Positions 33,528 to 41,942 of a DNA stretch of 64,000 nucleotides are shown here, one piece after another (position 1 is the first letter of the stretch; every line of letters starts with the position of its first letter). Where the stretch lies: positions 310,001 to 374,000 of the forward strand of contig NZ_LMUO01000011.1 of NCBI RefSeq assembly GCF_009765905.1, in the 5' to 3' direction. The position numbers and the translations under genes are program-made. This DNA is from Mucilaginibacter sp. L196. GTDB lineage: Bacteria > Bacteroidota > Bacteroidia > Sphingobacteriales > Sphingobacteriaceae. The notes under the pieces are model-generated. The model saw only the letters and a program-made list of their open reading frames with translations. It had not been told where the DNA came from and did not search any database.

Positions 33528-35408
33528 ATGTCAACATTAGCAGTTCACGATCACGGAGTAGTACATCACGAAGAAGGTCACGAACACCATCATGATACTT
33601 TTATAACAAAATACATATTTAGCCAGGATCACAAAATGATCGCTAAGCAATTCCTGATTACAGGCATTACTATGGCGGTTATCGCGATGACCTTGTCTAT
33701 CTTGTTCAGGATCCAGTTAGCATATCCTGATAAAGCATTTCCTTTATTGGAAACTTTATTAGGTCGTTTTGCACCTGGTGGCCGTTTAGATCCAAACTTT
33801 TACCTGTCGTTGGTTACCATTCACGGTACCATTATGGTATTCTTTGTACTAACAGCAGGATTGAGCGGTACTTTTAGTAACTTATTGATACCTCTTCAGG
33901 TAGGTGCCCGCGATATGGCATCTCCGTTCATGAACATGTTATCATACTGGTTCTTCTTCTTAGCGTGTGTTATCATGTTAAGTTCATTCTTTGTACAAAA
34001 AGGCCCTGCTAGCGGTGGCTGGACAGTATATCCGCCGTTATCAGCTTTACCAAAAGCAATGCCGGGATCTGAAATGGGTATGACTTTATGGCTAGCCAGT
34101 ATGATCTGCTTCGTAGCATCATCATTAATGGGAGGTATTAACTACGTAAGTACTGTATTAAACATGCGTACAAAAGGTATGGACCTTTGGAAAATGCCTT
34201 TATCTATCTGGGCATTCTTCTTAACCGCTGTATTGGGTGTATTATCATTCCCTGTATTGGTTGCAGGTGTTGTACTATTGATATTTGACCGCAGCATGGG
34301 TACAAGTTTCTATCTTTCAGACATCGTTTTGAATGGTAAAGTAATGCCTTTTGAAGGTGGTAGCCCGATATTATTTGAACACTTATTTTGGTTCTTAGGT
34401 CACCCTGAGGTATACATCGTAATTATGCCTGCAATGGGTATATCTTCTGAAATTATGTCAGTAAACTCACGTAAACCGATCTTCGGTTACCATGCGATGG
34501 TTTACTCATTAATCGGTATTACTGTATTATCATTCATTGTATGGGGGCACCATATGTTCGTTACGGGTATGAATCCGTTCCTTGGTGGTGTGTTCATGAT
34601 CACTACGCTGATCATCGCTGTACCATCCGCAGTAAAAACATTCAACTGGCTGGCTACACTGTGGCGCGGTAACATCAGGTTTAAACCTGCTATGCTATTC
34701 GCTATCGGTATGGTATCTTTCTTTATCTCTGGTGGTTTAACAGGTATCTTCTTAGGTAACGCAGCGTTAGATATAAACTTACACGATACTTACTTTGTTG
34801 TTGCCCACTTCCACCTGGTAATGGGTTCGGCAGCTATATTTGGTATGCTTGCCGGTGTATATCACTGGTTCCCTAAAATGTTTGGCCGTTTAATGGACGA
34901 GAAGCTTGGCTTCCTGCACTTCTGGTTAACATTCATAGGTGCTTACCTGGTATTCTTCCCAATGCACTTTATGGGCTTGGATGGTGTGCCACGTCGTTAC
35001 TACGCGTTTACTGAGTTTGAATCAATGAAACAGTGGTTATCAGTAAATACATTCATTACTTGGGCTGCTATCATGTCTGCATTAGCACAAGTAGCATTCT
35101 TGTATAACTTTATTACCTCTATATTCTGGGGTAAAAAGACAACACAAAACCCATGGCAAGCCAATACATTGGAGTGGACTACACCTATTGAGCGTATACA
35201 TGGTAACTGGCCGGGCGAAATCCCAACTGTTTACCGTTGGCCATATGATTACAGCAAACCAGGTGCAGAGCAAGATTATATCTTGCAAACTACACCATTG
35301 TCTGAAACTATGAGTTCAAATTTGCCGCATGATTTTGAAGATAATCCTGTTGGTTTAGAAGAACATACTAAATGGGTAAATACCCATAGTAATCAAGAAG
35401 TAAAATAG
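33528..35408 (+). CDS. coxA: Cytochrome c oxidase subunit I
   Basis: A 626-residue haem-copper oxidase catalytic subunit with 12 or more helices. Ligands can be placed: haem a His in LVTIHGTIMVFF, the CuB His-Tyr pair in FLGHPEVYIVIMP, CuB histidines in WGHHMFVTGM, haem a3 and haem a histidines in FVVAHFHLVMGSAAI. The GHPEVY sequence with Glu marks the A1 subtype (D-pathway). It reduces oxygen and pumps protons. A terminator follows 60 bases after its stop. Confidence 0.97.
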   Translation: MSTLAVHDHGVVHHEEGHEHHHDTFITKYIFSQDHKMIAKQFLITGITMAVIAMTLSILFRIQLAYPDKAFPLLETLLGRFAPGGRLDPNFYLSLVTIHGTIMVFFVLTAGLSGTFSNLLIPLQVGARDMASPFMNMLSYWFFFLACVIMLSSFFVQKGPASGGWTVYPPLSALPKAMPGSEMGMTLWLASMICFVASSLMGGINYVSTVLNMRTKGMDLWKMPLSIWAFFLTAVLGVLSFPVLVAGVVLLIFDRSMGTSFYLSDIVLNGKVMPFEGGSPILFEHLFWFLGHPEVYIVIMPAMGISSEIMSVNSRKPIFGYHAMVYSLIGITVLSFIVWGHHMFVTGMNPFLGGVFMITTLIIAVPSAVKTFNWLATLWRGNIRFKPAMLFAIGMVSFFISGGLTGIFLGNAALDINLHDTYFVVAHFHLVMGSAAIFGMLAGVYHWFPKMFGRLMDEKLGFLHFWLTFIGAYLVFFPMHFMGLDGVPRRYYAFTEFESMKQWLSVNTFITWAAIMSALAQVAFLYNFITSIFWGKKTTQNPWQANTLEWTTPIERIHGNWPGEIPTVYRWPYDYSKPGAEQDYILQTTPLSETMSSNLPHDFEDNPVGLEEHTKWVNTHSNQEVK

Positions 35409-35471
35409 TATACGGAATGGCGGTCGAGCCGCTTTATCCATGTACTAATAAATACATACCGATCTGATCTT

Positions 35472-35523
35472 TTAGGGTATCTGTACCGGAAATATTTTCC
35501 TAAAACAGATACCCTAATTTTTT
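35472..35523 (+). terminator. Strong terminator between coxA and ctaA
   Basis: TTAGGGTATCTGT (35472-35484) pairs perfectly over 13 bases with ACAGATACCCTAA (35505-35517) and is followed by six T. It ends only ten bases before the ctaA start codon. Confidence 0.88.
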
Positions 35524-35533
35524 AGCACATTAA

Positions 35534-36595
35534 ATGAGTATATCCGCATCAAAAAACAGATTCCAGAAGATTAACCTCTTAACTATTATTCTGCTTTTTG
35601 TTTTAATATTAGCTGGTGGCGTGGTACGTAGTTCAGGCTCAGGCATGGGCTGCCCCGATTGGCCTAAGTGCTTCGGCGGTTATATTCCCCCAACGGATAT
35701 TAGCCAGCTGCCAAAAGATTACAAAGAGAAGTACGTTGCTGGTCGTATCAAAAAGAATCAAAGGTTTGCTAAAACCCTTGATGTATTTGGTTACAGCGAT
35801 CTGGCTATGCGAATCCGCAACGACAAATCTATCCTGATTCCTGAAGAATTTAATGCAACCAGAACATGGACGGAATATATTAACCGCTTACTAGGCGCAA
35901 TATCCGGCATATTCCTTTTTTTTACGGCCGTTTATTCTTTCAGCTATTTCAGGTATAGCATGATGATAGCTATCCTAAGTGTATTTAACCTGATACTGGT
36001 AGGCTTCCAAGCCTGGTTAGGCGGCATTGTGGTTTCTACTAATTTGGTTGCCGGTATTGTAACCGTACATATGTTATTAGCGTTAGCCATATTAGCCATA
36101 GCCATTAGTACTTACTTTATGGCGAAGGTTTATGATAAGAACCGGATTAAAACCAGTCCATTGGTATATGTTATTACACTTATTGCTTTGGTAGTTAGTG
36201 TAATACAGATTATTTTCGGAACCGAAGTCCGCGAGAAAATTGATGAAGTATCAAGCCATTTGCAAGGCGGTTACCGTGGAGACTGGATAACTGATGCGGG
36301 TAGTATTTTTATTGATCACCGTTCTTTAGCTATGCTGGTATTAATAATAAACGTGGTGTTATACGCCTTAATCAGGCGTACTTTTACCCGCCATTCTATT
36401 CAGCAGCAATTAATGAGCTTTACCTTTTTGATGATAATGTTGCAGATAGTTACCGGCATATTGTTATCGTATTTAGCATTACCGCCATATGCACAGGCAT
36501 TGCACATTGTGTTGGCGAGTTTAATATTTGGGGCACAGTTTTATCTACTGCTCAATTTTCACAAATCAGTTAGTTTACAGGGAGCAAGCAAATGA
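35534..36595 (+). CDS. ctaA: Haem A synthase (COX15/CtaA family)
   Basis: A 353-residue membrane protein with eight helices. It begins with LAGGVVRSSGSGMGCPDWPK, the conserved COX15 loop with its redox Cys, and has histidines in VTVHMLLALA, ISSHLQGGYRGDW-like and DHRSLAMLVL, and QALHIVLASLIF. It oxidises haem O to haem A for the downstream oxidase. Its end overlaps ctaB by four bases. No promoter was seen between the terminator and its start. Confidence 0.93.
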   Translation: MSISASKNRFQKINLLTIILLFVLILAGGVVRSSGSGMGCPDWPKCFGGYIPPTDISQLPKDYKEKYVAGRIKKNQRFAKTLDVFGYSDLAMRIRNDKSILIPEEFNATRTWTEYINRLLGAISGIFLFFTAVYSFSYFRYSMMIAILSVFNLILVGFQAWLGGIVVSTNLVAGIVTVHMLLALAILAIAISTYFMAKVYDKNRIKTSPLVYVITLIALVVSVIQIIFGTEVREKIDEVSSHLQGGYRGDWITDAGSIFIDHRSLAMLVLIINVVLYALIRRTFTRHSIQQQLMSFTFLMIMLQIVTGILLSYLALPPYAQALHIVLASLIFGAQFYLLLNFHKSVSLQGASK

Positions 36596-37467
36596 AGTTG
36601 AGCGATTTTTCGAAACTGATTAAAACCAGGCTTACATTTTTGGTGGTGTTTTCCGCCTCTATATCATTTTTGATCGGTGGGATGGCAAATCCTGCGACCC
36701 ATGGTGTTATCAACTGGAAAAATTGGATAATACTAATTGTGGGTGGGTTTTTAGTTACAGCAGCAGCAAATTGCTTTAACGAGATCATCGAAAAGGATTA
36801 CGATAAATTGATGAAGCGCACTATGGACCGCCCAATCCCTACCGGACGGATGACAACCGGACAGGCATTGGTATTAGGTTTATTTATGGCGATAGCAGGT
36901 ACCTATTTGCTAGGTAGCTTAAATTTAACTACGGGACTACTATCTGTATTCTCTATAATACTTTATGCTTTTGCATACACACCATTAAAACGTAAATCGC
37001 CTATAGCGGTTTTTGTAGGTGCTATACCGGGTGCATTACCACCGCTTATTGGTTATGTTGCAGGTTATGGAACTATTGACCAGGTAGCTTTAATATTGTT
37101 CGGTATACAATTCGTTTGGCAGTTTACACACTTTTGGGCTATTGCCTGGGTTTTGGATGATGATTACAAATTGGCTGGTTTTAGGTTGTTACCCACCGGT
37201 AAACGCGATTTTACCAGCGCGCTGATTGTATTTCTGATCACCATATTTTTAATACCGGTAAGCTGGTTACCAACTTATTACCATTTCGGTGGTTACTACG
37301 TAGGTGTTGTGTCGTTAATTTGCAGTTTAGTATTTTTGTACCAGGCTTTTACGTTGTTACGTACACGTACAATTAAGTCGGCAAAGCAACTCATGTATGG
37401 GTCGTTTTTATATCTGCCGATAGTGCAGCTTATGTTTTTATTTGATTTTATAGGAAAAGCGAAATGA
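36592..37467 (+). CDS. ctaB: Protoheme IX farnesyltransferase (haem O synthase)
   Basis: A 291-residue UbiA-family prenyltransferase with about nine helices. The Mg/diphosphate motif is NCFNEIIEKDYDKLMKRTMD and the second acidic motif is DDDYKLAGFRLLP. It converts haem B to haem O, the substrate of CtaA. Start and stop overlap neighbouring genes by four bases each (ATGA), so ctaA-ctaB-coxC are translationally coupled. Confidence 0.95.
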   Translation: MKLSDFSKLIKTRLTFLVVFSASISFLIGGMANPATHGVINWKNWIILIVGGFLVTAAANCFNEIIEKDYDKLMKRTMDRPIPTGRMTTGQALVLGLFMAIAGTYLLGSLNLTTGLLSVFSIILYAFAYTPLKRKSPIAVFVGAIPGALPPLIGYVAGYGTIDQVALILFGIQFVWQFTHFWAIAWVLDDDYKLAGFRLLPTGKRDFTSALIVFLITIFLIPVSWLPTYYHFGGYYVGVVSLICSLVFLYQAFTLLRTRTIKSAKQLMYGSFLYLPIVQLMFLFDFIGKAK

Positions 37468-38039
37468 TGGCACAGATTCAGGAAGATAAATATAACCTCG
37501 CCCCCAAAAAATTCAATATGTGGATATTCATATTCACATCGTTTATGTTTTTCGCAGCGCTTACCAGCGGCTTTATAGTTTATACCGGCGGCCGCGAGCA
37601 TGCTATTAACATTATACTGCCAAGGGCGTTTATGTACAGCACTACGGTAATTATTATCAGTAGCATTACCATGTTTATTGCTTCTAGGGCAGCGAAGCGG
37701 TTGGAATTTGGCAAACAACGCCTGTTTTTATGGCTTACACTGGCCTTAGGCGTGTTGTTTTTTGTAATACAGATTTACGGTTGGAGCATTTTAATTAAGA
37801 TGGGCGTATATTTTATAAACCCAAATGCCTCCCAATCATTCATATATGTGTTTACCGGTATGCACCTGATACACATTTTCGCAGGTTTATTACTGATAAT
37901 TAACACCCTATGGCGCAGTTACAAAAACGTGCCACAGGCAAAGAATTTGTTTGGAATGGAGATGTCCGGTATTTTTTGGCATTTTGTCGATATTATATGG
38001 ATATATCTGTATGTTTTTTTACTTTTGAACCAATATTAA
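37464..38039 (+). CDS. Cytochrome c oxidase subunit III (first copy)
   Basis: A 191-residue membrane protein of the haem-copper oxidase subunit III family with five helices, shorter than the classical seven-helix form. Landmarks are KFNMWIFIFTSFMFFAALTS, GMHLIHIFAGLLLIIN and IFWHFVDIIWIYLYVFLLLN, where the buried E/H pair is kept. It binds lipids near the D-pathway entrance. A longer paralogue is encoded immediately downstream. Confidence 0.88.
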   Translation: MMAQIQEDKYNLAPKKFNMWIFIFTSFMFFAALTSGFIVYTGGREHAINIILPRAFMYSTTVIIISSITMFIASRAAKRLEFGKQRLFLWLTLALGVLFFVIQIYGWSILIKMGVYFINPNASQSFIYVFTGMHLIHIFAGLLLIINTLWRSYKNVPQAKNLFGMEMSGIFWHFVDIIWIYLYVFLLLNQY

Positions 38040-38058
38040 CAACCCATAATAAGTACAG

Positions 38059-38787
38059 ATGAGTACAGCAGCAGTATCACAAATTGATGAGGTAAAATCA
38101 ACACCATGGTCGGGGGGAAGATCTCCGTTCAACGTTGAATACGGAAAAATGATGATGTGGTTTTTCCTACTATCGGATGCATTCACATTTTCATCATTAT
38201 TAATTGCTTACGGTGCTTTGCGTTTCAGCGCATATGCATGGCCATCAGCTGCATTGGTTTTCCAATCAGTACCGGGCTTAATTGAGCATGGCGCACCATT
38301 GGTGTTCGTAGGTTTAATGACATTTATCCTCATCATGAGCTCTGTTACCATGGTATTGGCTGTTGAGGCTGGTCACCGTAACGCTCGTAAAGAGGTTATA
38401 GGTTGGATGATAGCCACAGTAATTGGTGGTTTAATGTTCTTAGGATGCCAGGCATTGGAGTGGAATCACTTACATAGCGAAGGCTTTTGGTGGAGCAGTA
38501 TCCCAACAAGTCCTGAAAAACTACAAGAGTTTTTCGCGATAGGGGTACCTTATGCGGCACAGGCAGCTTCGGCACACCAGTTTGCTAACTTATTCTTTAC
38601 CATTACAGGTTTCCACGGTTTCCACGTATTTACAGGCGTAGTGATTAATATCATTATTACCGTTAACGTATTACTGGGTACTTATGAAAAACGCGGTAGC
38701 TATTTAATGATCGAAAAAGTTGGCCTTTACTGGCACTTTGTAGATTTGGTATGGGTATTCGTATTTACATTCTTTTATTTAGTTTGA
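38059..38787 (+). CDS. Cytochrome c oxidase subunit III (second copy)
   Basis: A 242-residue subunit III protein with seven helices. Landmarks are MMWFFLLSDAFTFSSLLIAY, ITGFHGFHVFTGVVINII and LYWHFVDLVWVFVFTFFYLV. Two adjacent subunit III genes are usual in Bacteroidota, and the longer is probably the structural one. It begins 19 bases after the first copy and is 19 bases from the subunit IV gene. Confidence 0.9.
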   Translation: MSTAAVSQIDEVKSTPWSGGRSPFNVEYGKMMMWFFLLSDAFTFSSLLIAYGALRFSAYAWPSAALVFQSVPGLIEHGAPLVFVGLMTFILIMSSVTMVLAVEAGHRNARKEVIGWMIATVIGGLMFLGCQALEWNHLHSEGFWWSSIPTSPEKLQEFFAIGVPYAAQAASAHQFANLFFTITGFHGFHVFTGVVINIIITVNVLLGTYEKRGSYLMIEKVGLYWHFVDLVWVFVFTFFYLV

Positions 38788-38806
38788 TCTTTTAATCACA
38801 AATCAT

Positions 38807-39154
38807 ATGTCATCACACGCTACAGACGCGCATGCAGAGCATGGCGAAGAACATGAATCAATGACCAAAGGCAAAATATGGAAAGTGTTTTTCATATTGC
38901 TGGGCATTACATGTGTTGAATTTGTTATAGCGCTTATTTTAGTACCTAAAGGAATTATCCCTGGGCACATAGCAAATCCTTTATACATCGTTTTAACACT
39001 ATTTAAAGCGTTTTATATTATTGCATATTTTATGCACTTAAAGTTTGAAAAAACAGGGCTTATCATATCAATAGTTGTTCCTGTTCTGTTTATTATCGGT
39101 TTAATCCTGGTACTTACTAACGAGAGCCACCACTGGATTACCTTGAGGGGGTAA
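38807..39154 (+). CDS. Cytochrome c oxidase subunit IV (prokaryotic type)
   Basis: A 115-residue protein with a His/Glu-rich soluble N terminus (SSHATDAHAEHGEEHESM) and three membrane helices (VFFILLGITCVEFVIALIL, FKAFYIIAYFMHLKF and VPVLFIIGLILVL). This matches prokaryotic COX4-type subunits. Its stop shares a base with the sco start (TAATG). Confidence 0.88.
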   Translation: MSSHATDAHAEHGEEHESMTKGKIWKVFFILLGITCVEFVIALILVPKGIIPGHIANPLYIVLTLFKAFYIIAYFMHLKFEKTGLIISIVVPVLFIIGLILVLTNESHHWITLRG

Positions 39155-39855
39155 TGAGCAAAAACAACATTCTGAAAAAAATAGTAATCCTGGCTTTGAT
39201 ATTAGCATTGCCGGGATTTTTATATTATTTACTTACCGCTAAGGGCAAAAACCGTTACGATCCATTACCGTACTTCGGCCCAAAGGAACTGGCTACAAGC
39301 AGCCACATGGTTAAGGGTAAGTCAATCCCGGATACCATCTACCATAATATTTCTGATTTCAATCTGCAAGATCAGAATGGTAAGCCGGTATCCTTAAAAA
39401 CGCTGACGAACAAAATACTGATCGTTAACTTTTTTTACAGCAATTGCCCTAATTTATGCAATCAGGTAAATCAAAGCATTAGTAAGCTGGCAGCGGAATA
39501 TGCGCATAATAAGATCACTAAGTTTATTTCGATTACGGTAGATCCGCAGCGTGATAACGTTGCAGTTTTAAAGACGTACAGTAATAAGTTTAATGCAGAT
39601 AGCACCCGTCGGTTATTTTTAACCGGAGACACATCTGTTATTTATCCGCTTGCGCGACAAGGGTTTTTAGTGAATGCTTTGGATGAAGGTAACGGCAATT
39701 TTGTGTACAGCGATAAAATTATGCTGATAGACGAAAGCCACCATATCCGTGGCTATTACTCCGGTACATCCGACGATGACATGTTGAGGTTGGATAACGA
39801 GATCAAAGTGCAGATAGCTGAGGAAATTCGTAAGAACGACCACTCTATGTATTAG
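39154..39855 (+). CDS. SCO1/SenC family protein (CuA assembly or thiol redox)
   Basis: A 233-residue thioredoxin-fold protein with an N-terminal membrane anchor (KIVILALILALPGFLYYLL). The copper-binding cysteines are in YSNCPNLCNQ (CxxxC), with FISITVDPQRDNVAVLKTYS and LTGDTSVIYPLARQGF after it. The copper-ligand histidine expected near NFxHSDK is a Tyr in NFVYSDKIMLID; nearby SHHIRGYYSG has two histidines. It probably delivers copper to the oxidase or acts as a thiol reductant. The start overlaps the subunit IV stop by one base. Confidence 0.85.
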   Translation: MSKNNILKKIVILALILALPGFLYYLLTAKGKNRYDPLPYFGPKELATSSHMVKGKSIPDTIYHNISDFNLQDQNGKPVSLKTLTNKILIVNFFYSNCPNLCNQVNQSISKLAAEYAHNKITKFISITVDPQRDNVAVLKTYSNKFNADSTRRLFLTGDTSVIYPLARQGFLVNALDEGNGNFVYSDKIMLIDESHHIRGYYSGTSDDDMLRLDNEIKVQIAEEIRKNDHSMY

Positions 39856-39966
39856 ATTCAAGAAGTAAGATTCAAGAATCAAGATTTTACAGTAAATTTA
39901 AATCATAATTGAGGTTAAGGACGCGGTGGATCAGCCTTGATTCCTGAATCTTAACTCTTGATTCTC
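39853..39966. repeat. Imperfect inverted repeat (family E) between sco and the DUF420 gene
   Basis: About 32-base arms (39853-39885 and 39934-39966), each of the form AGATTCAAGA-AGTAAGATTC-style GATTCAAGAATC. They enclose about 48 bases. It separates the oxidase-assembly genes from the next cluster. Confidence 0.6.
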
Positions 39967-39974
39967 AAAAAACT

Positions 39975-40547
39975 ATGACTGATAAATTTATATTCCGTTT
40001 TGTAGCAGCAGTATCTGTTTTTGTATTTGTTGTTGTATTTGTTTTAAGCTTGAAAGTTATACCCAAGCCAGCACAGATGCCAGCTTTTATGCCTTTTTTA
40101 CCGAAGCTTAACGCCATCTTAAATGGTACCTGTAGCGTACTATTATTGATATCCCTGTACTACATCAAAAAACTGAATATTACTATGCACAAGCGCATAA
40201 ATATTCTGGCTTTTGTATTGTCGTCGCTTTTCCTGGTATCTTATATTTTATTCCACTGGTTAGCGCCTGAAACCAGGTACGGAGATATTAACGGCGATGG
40301 TGTATTGTCTGCCGCGGAAAAAATTACGGCTGGTAATACCCGTTACTTTTATTACGTGTTATTAATAACACACATTATACTTGCAGCCGGGGTTTTACCG
40401 TTGATATTACTGAGCTTTTACCGTGGCCTGCAAATGCAGGTGGAGAAGCACAAAAAATTGGTTCGTTGGGCATTCCCGATATGGTTATATGTGACAGTAA
40501 CAGGGGTTATTGTTTATTTAATGATCTCGCCTTACTACCATTTCTAA
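39975..40547 (+). CDS. DUF420 family membrane protein with an EF-hand-like loop
   Basis: A 190-residue protein with five hydrophobic helices (near 8-27, 45-63, 73-95, 115-137 and 155-178), as in DUF420 proteins that accompany oxidase clusters in Bacteroidota. Between helices 3 and 4 the loop DINGDGVLSAAE has Asp, Asn, Asp, Gly, Ser and Glu in the positions of a calcium-binding EF-hand loop. This loop would face the periplasm. Function of DUF420 is unknown; a role in oxidase assembly is inferred from context. Confidence 0.82.
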   Translation: MTDKFIFRFVAAVSVFVFVVVFVLSLKVIPKPAQMPAFMPFLPKLNAILNGTCSVLLLISLYYIKKLNITMHKRINILAFVLSSLFLVSYILFHWLAPETRYGDINGDGVLSAAEKITAGNTRYFYYVLLITHIILAAGVLPLILLSFYRGLQMQVEKHKKLVRWAFPIWLYVTVTGVIVYLMISPYYHF

Positions 40548-40559
40548 GTTATAATTAAT

Positions 40560-40567
40560 TAAATTTG
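40560..40567 (+). promoter_or_regulatory. -7 element upstream of the small CxxC protein gene
   Basis: TAAATTTG (TAnnTTTG) lies four bases before the ATG at 40572. No clear -33 partner, so this could be chance. Confidence 0.35.
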
Positions 40568-40571
40568 CAGC

Positions 40572-40850
40572 ATGAAAAAGGGCTTAAAAATATTTTTGTT
40601 TGTTATTGCCTTCGGCTTTACCGCATTGAGCTATCAGCCGGTAAAAGCACAATGTGCCATATGTGCGGCCAACGTTGCCTCAAATGTTAAAGATGGCCGC
40701 AAAACAGCCGACGGATTGAATCACGGTATTATGTATTTATTGGGTGCTCCATACTTAGCTATTGCAGCGTTGGGCATCATCTGGTACAAAAAATATCGAC
40801 GCAAAAACGTTGACCTGAATATGCGCAGCGAAAAGTTGCATTTGAATTAA
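40572..40850 (+). CDS. Small secreted or membrane protein with an N-terminal CxxC
   Basis: A 92-residue protein: signal peptide ending in VKAQ, then CAICAANVASNVKDG with a CxxC motif, one membrane helix (IMYLLGAPYLAIAALGIIWY), and a basic cytoplasmic tail. I do not recognise a named domain. The CxxC next to an oxidase-assembly cluster would fit a redox or metal-handling role, which is inference. It lies 32 bases upstream of the DUF983 gene. Confidence 0.75.
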   Translation: MKKGLKIFLFVIAFGFTALSYQPVKAQCAICAANVASNVKDGRKTADGLNHGIMYLLGAPYLAIAALGIIWYKKYRRKNVDLNMRSEKLHLN

Positions 40851-40882
40851 TAACACCCGGCTTTAAACCGTTACACGTAATT

Positions 40883-41284
40883 ATGGCCACCACACCCAAA
40901 GCATGGGCAATGCTGCATGCCAAATGCCCACGTTGCCGTCGGGGTAATATGTTTAATGGGGGAACTTACAGCTTTGGTAAGATAAATCTGAATTGCCCGC
41001 ATTGTAATTTATACTTCGAGATTGAACCGGGCTACTTTTATGCAGCCATGTATGTGAGTTATGCCATGAATGTTGCCGAATCGGTAGCGCTTGCATTAGC
41101 AACACGCGTTATCACCCAAAATACTACATCGCCCTGGTTATATTTAGGCGTTATATTTAGCGGATGCTTATTGCTTTCGCCGCTAAATTTCCGATATTCA
41201 AGGGTGATTTTATTATATTGGTTATCACCCAAAATACATTACTATCCACATTTAGATACTGATGATAAACCCGCAAACCGTTGA
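40883..41284 (+). CDS. DUF983 family membrane protein with a zinc-ribbon
   Basis: A 133-residue protein. The N terminus carries two CxxC pairs (KCPRCRRGNMF and LNCPHCNLYFEIEPGYFY), a zinc-ribbon, followed by two hydrophobic helices (VSYAMNVAESVALALATRVI and WLYLGVIFSGCLLLSPLNF). DUF983 proteins are often beside cytochrome oxidase genes. The stop overlaps the start of the DUF2461 gene by 23 bases. Confidence 0.85.
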   Translation: MATTPKAWAMLHAKCPRCRRGNMFNGGTYSFGKINLNCPHCNLYFEIEPGYFYAAMYVSYAMNVAESVALALATRVITQNTTSPWLYLGVIFSGCLLLSPLNFRYSRVILLYWLSPKIHYYPHLDTDDKPANR

Positions 41285-41924
41285 TTTTTTAAAAGAGCTT
41301 ATTGATAACAATAACCGCGAATGGTTTCAAACCCGGAAAGCGGATTATGATAAGGCCCGCGAAAATGTAATTGATTTTACCGGCAAGCTTATCAAGCAAA
41401 TACAAAAGATCGACCCTACGATTGATGAAAACCTTGATCCGAAGAAATGTGTAATGCGCATTTATCGCGATATCAGGTTCAGCAAAAATAAAGCACCGTA
41501 TAAAAATAACTTTGGTATCAGCATCCCAACCACAGGCTCAAAGCTTGGCGGTGTTGAATATTATTTTCACCTGACGCCCGGTGCCTCTTTTATTGCCGGT
41601 GGCTACTGGATGCCGGAAGCAGAACATTTAAAGGCCATCAGGCAGGAGATAGACTACAATGCCCACGATTTGAAATCGATTATTGATGATCCGGAATTTG
41701 TGAAGCTTTTTGGCAATTTCCGTGATCAGGATAGATTAAAGACCGTACCCAAAGGTTATGATGCCGATAATGAAAATATCGACTTGCTAAAACTAAAAAG
41801 TTTTATAGTTTCACATACAATAAAAGACAAAGATTTGTTTAAGGCGGATGCGGTGGATTATGTGGCGCAAGTTTGTACTAAACTATACCCCTTAACAGTT
41901 TTCTTAAGAAACGCTATTGCTTAA
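41262..41924 (+). CDS. DUF2461 family protein
   Basis: A 220-residue soluble protein. Characteristic sequences are FLKELIDNNNREWFQTRKAD, VMRIYRDIRFSKNKAPYKNN and YFHLTPGASFIAGGYWMPE, the signature of TIGR02453/DUF2461. Function is unknown. Start ATG 41262 (MINPQTVDFL) fits the family's N terminus and overlaps the DUF983 gene. Confidence 0.88.
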   Translation: MINPQTVDFLKELIDNNNREWFQTRKADYDKARENVIDFTGKLIKQIQKIDPTIDENLDPKKCVMRIYRDIRFSKNKAPYKNNFGISIPTTGSKLGGVEYYFHLTPGASFIAGGYWMPEAEHLKAIRQEIDYNAHDLKSIIDDPEFVKLFGNFRDQDRLKTVPKGYDADNENIDLLKLKSFIVSHTIKDKDLFKADAVDYVAQVCTKLYPLTVFLRNAIA

Positions 41925-41942
41925 TTAAAAACTCACCATACA

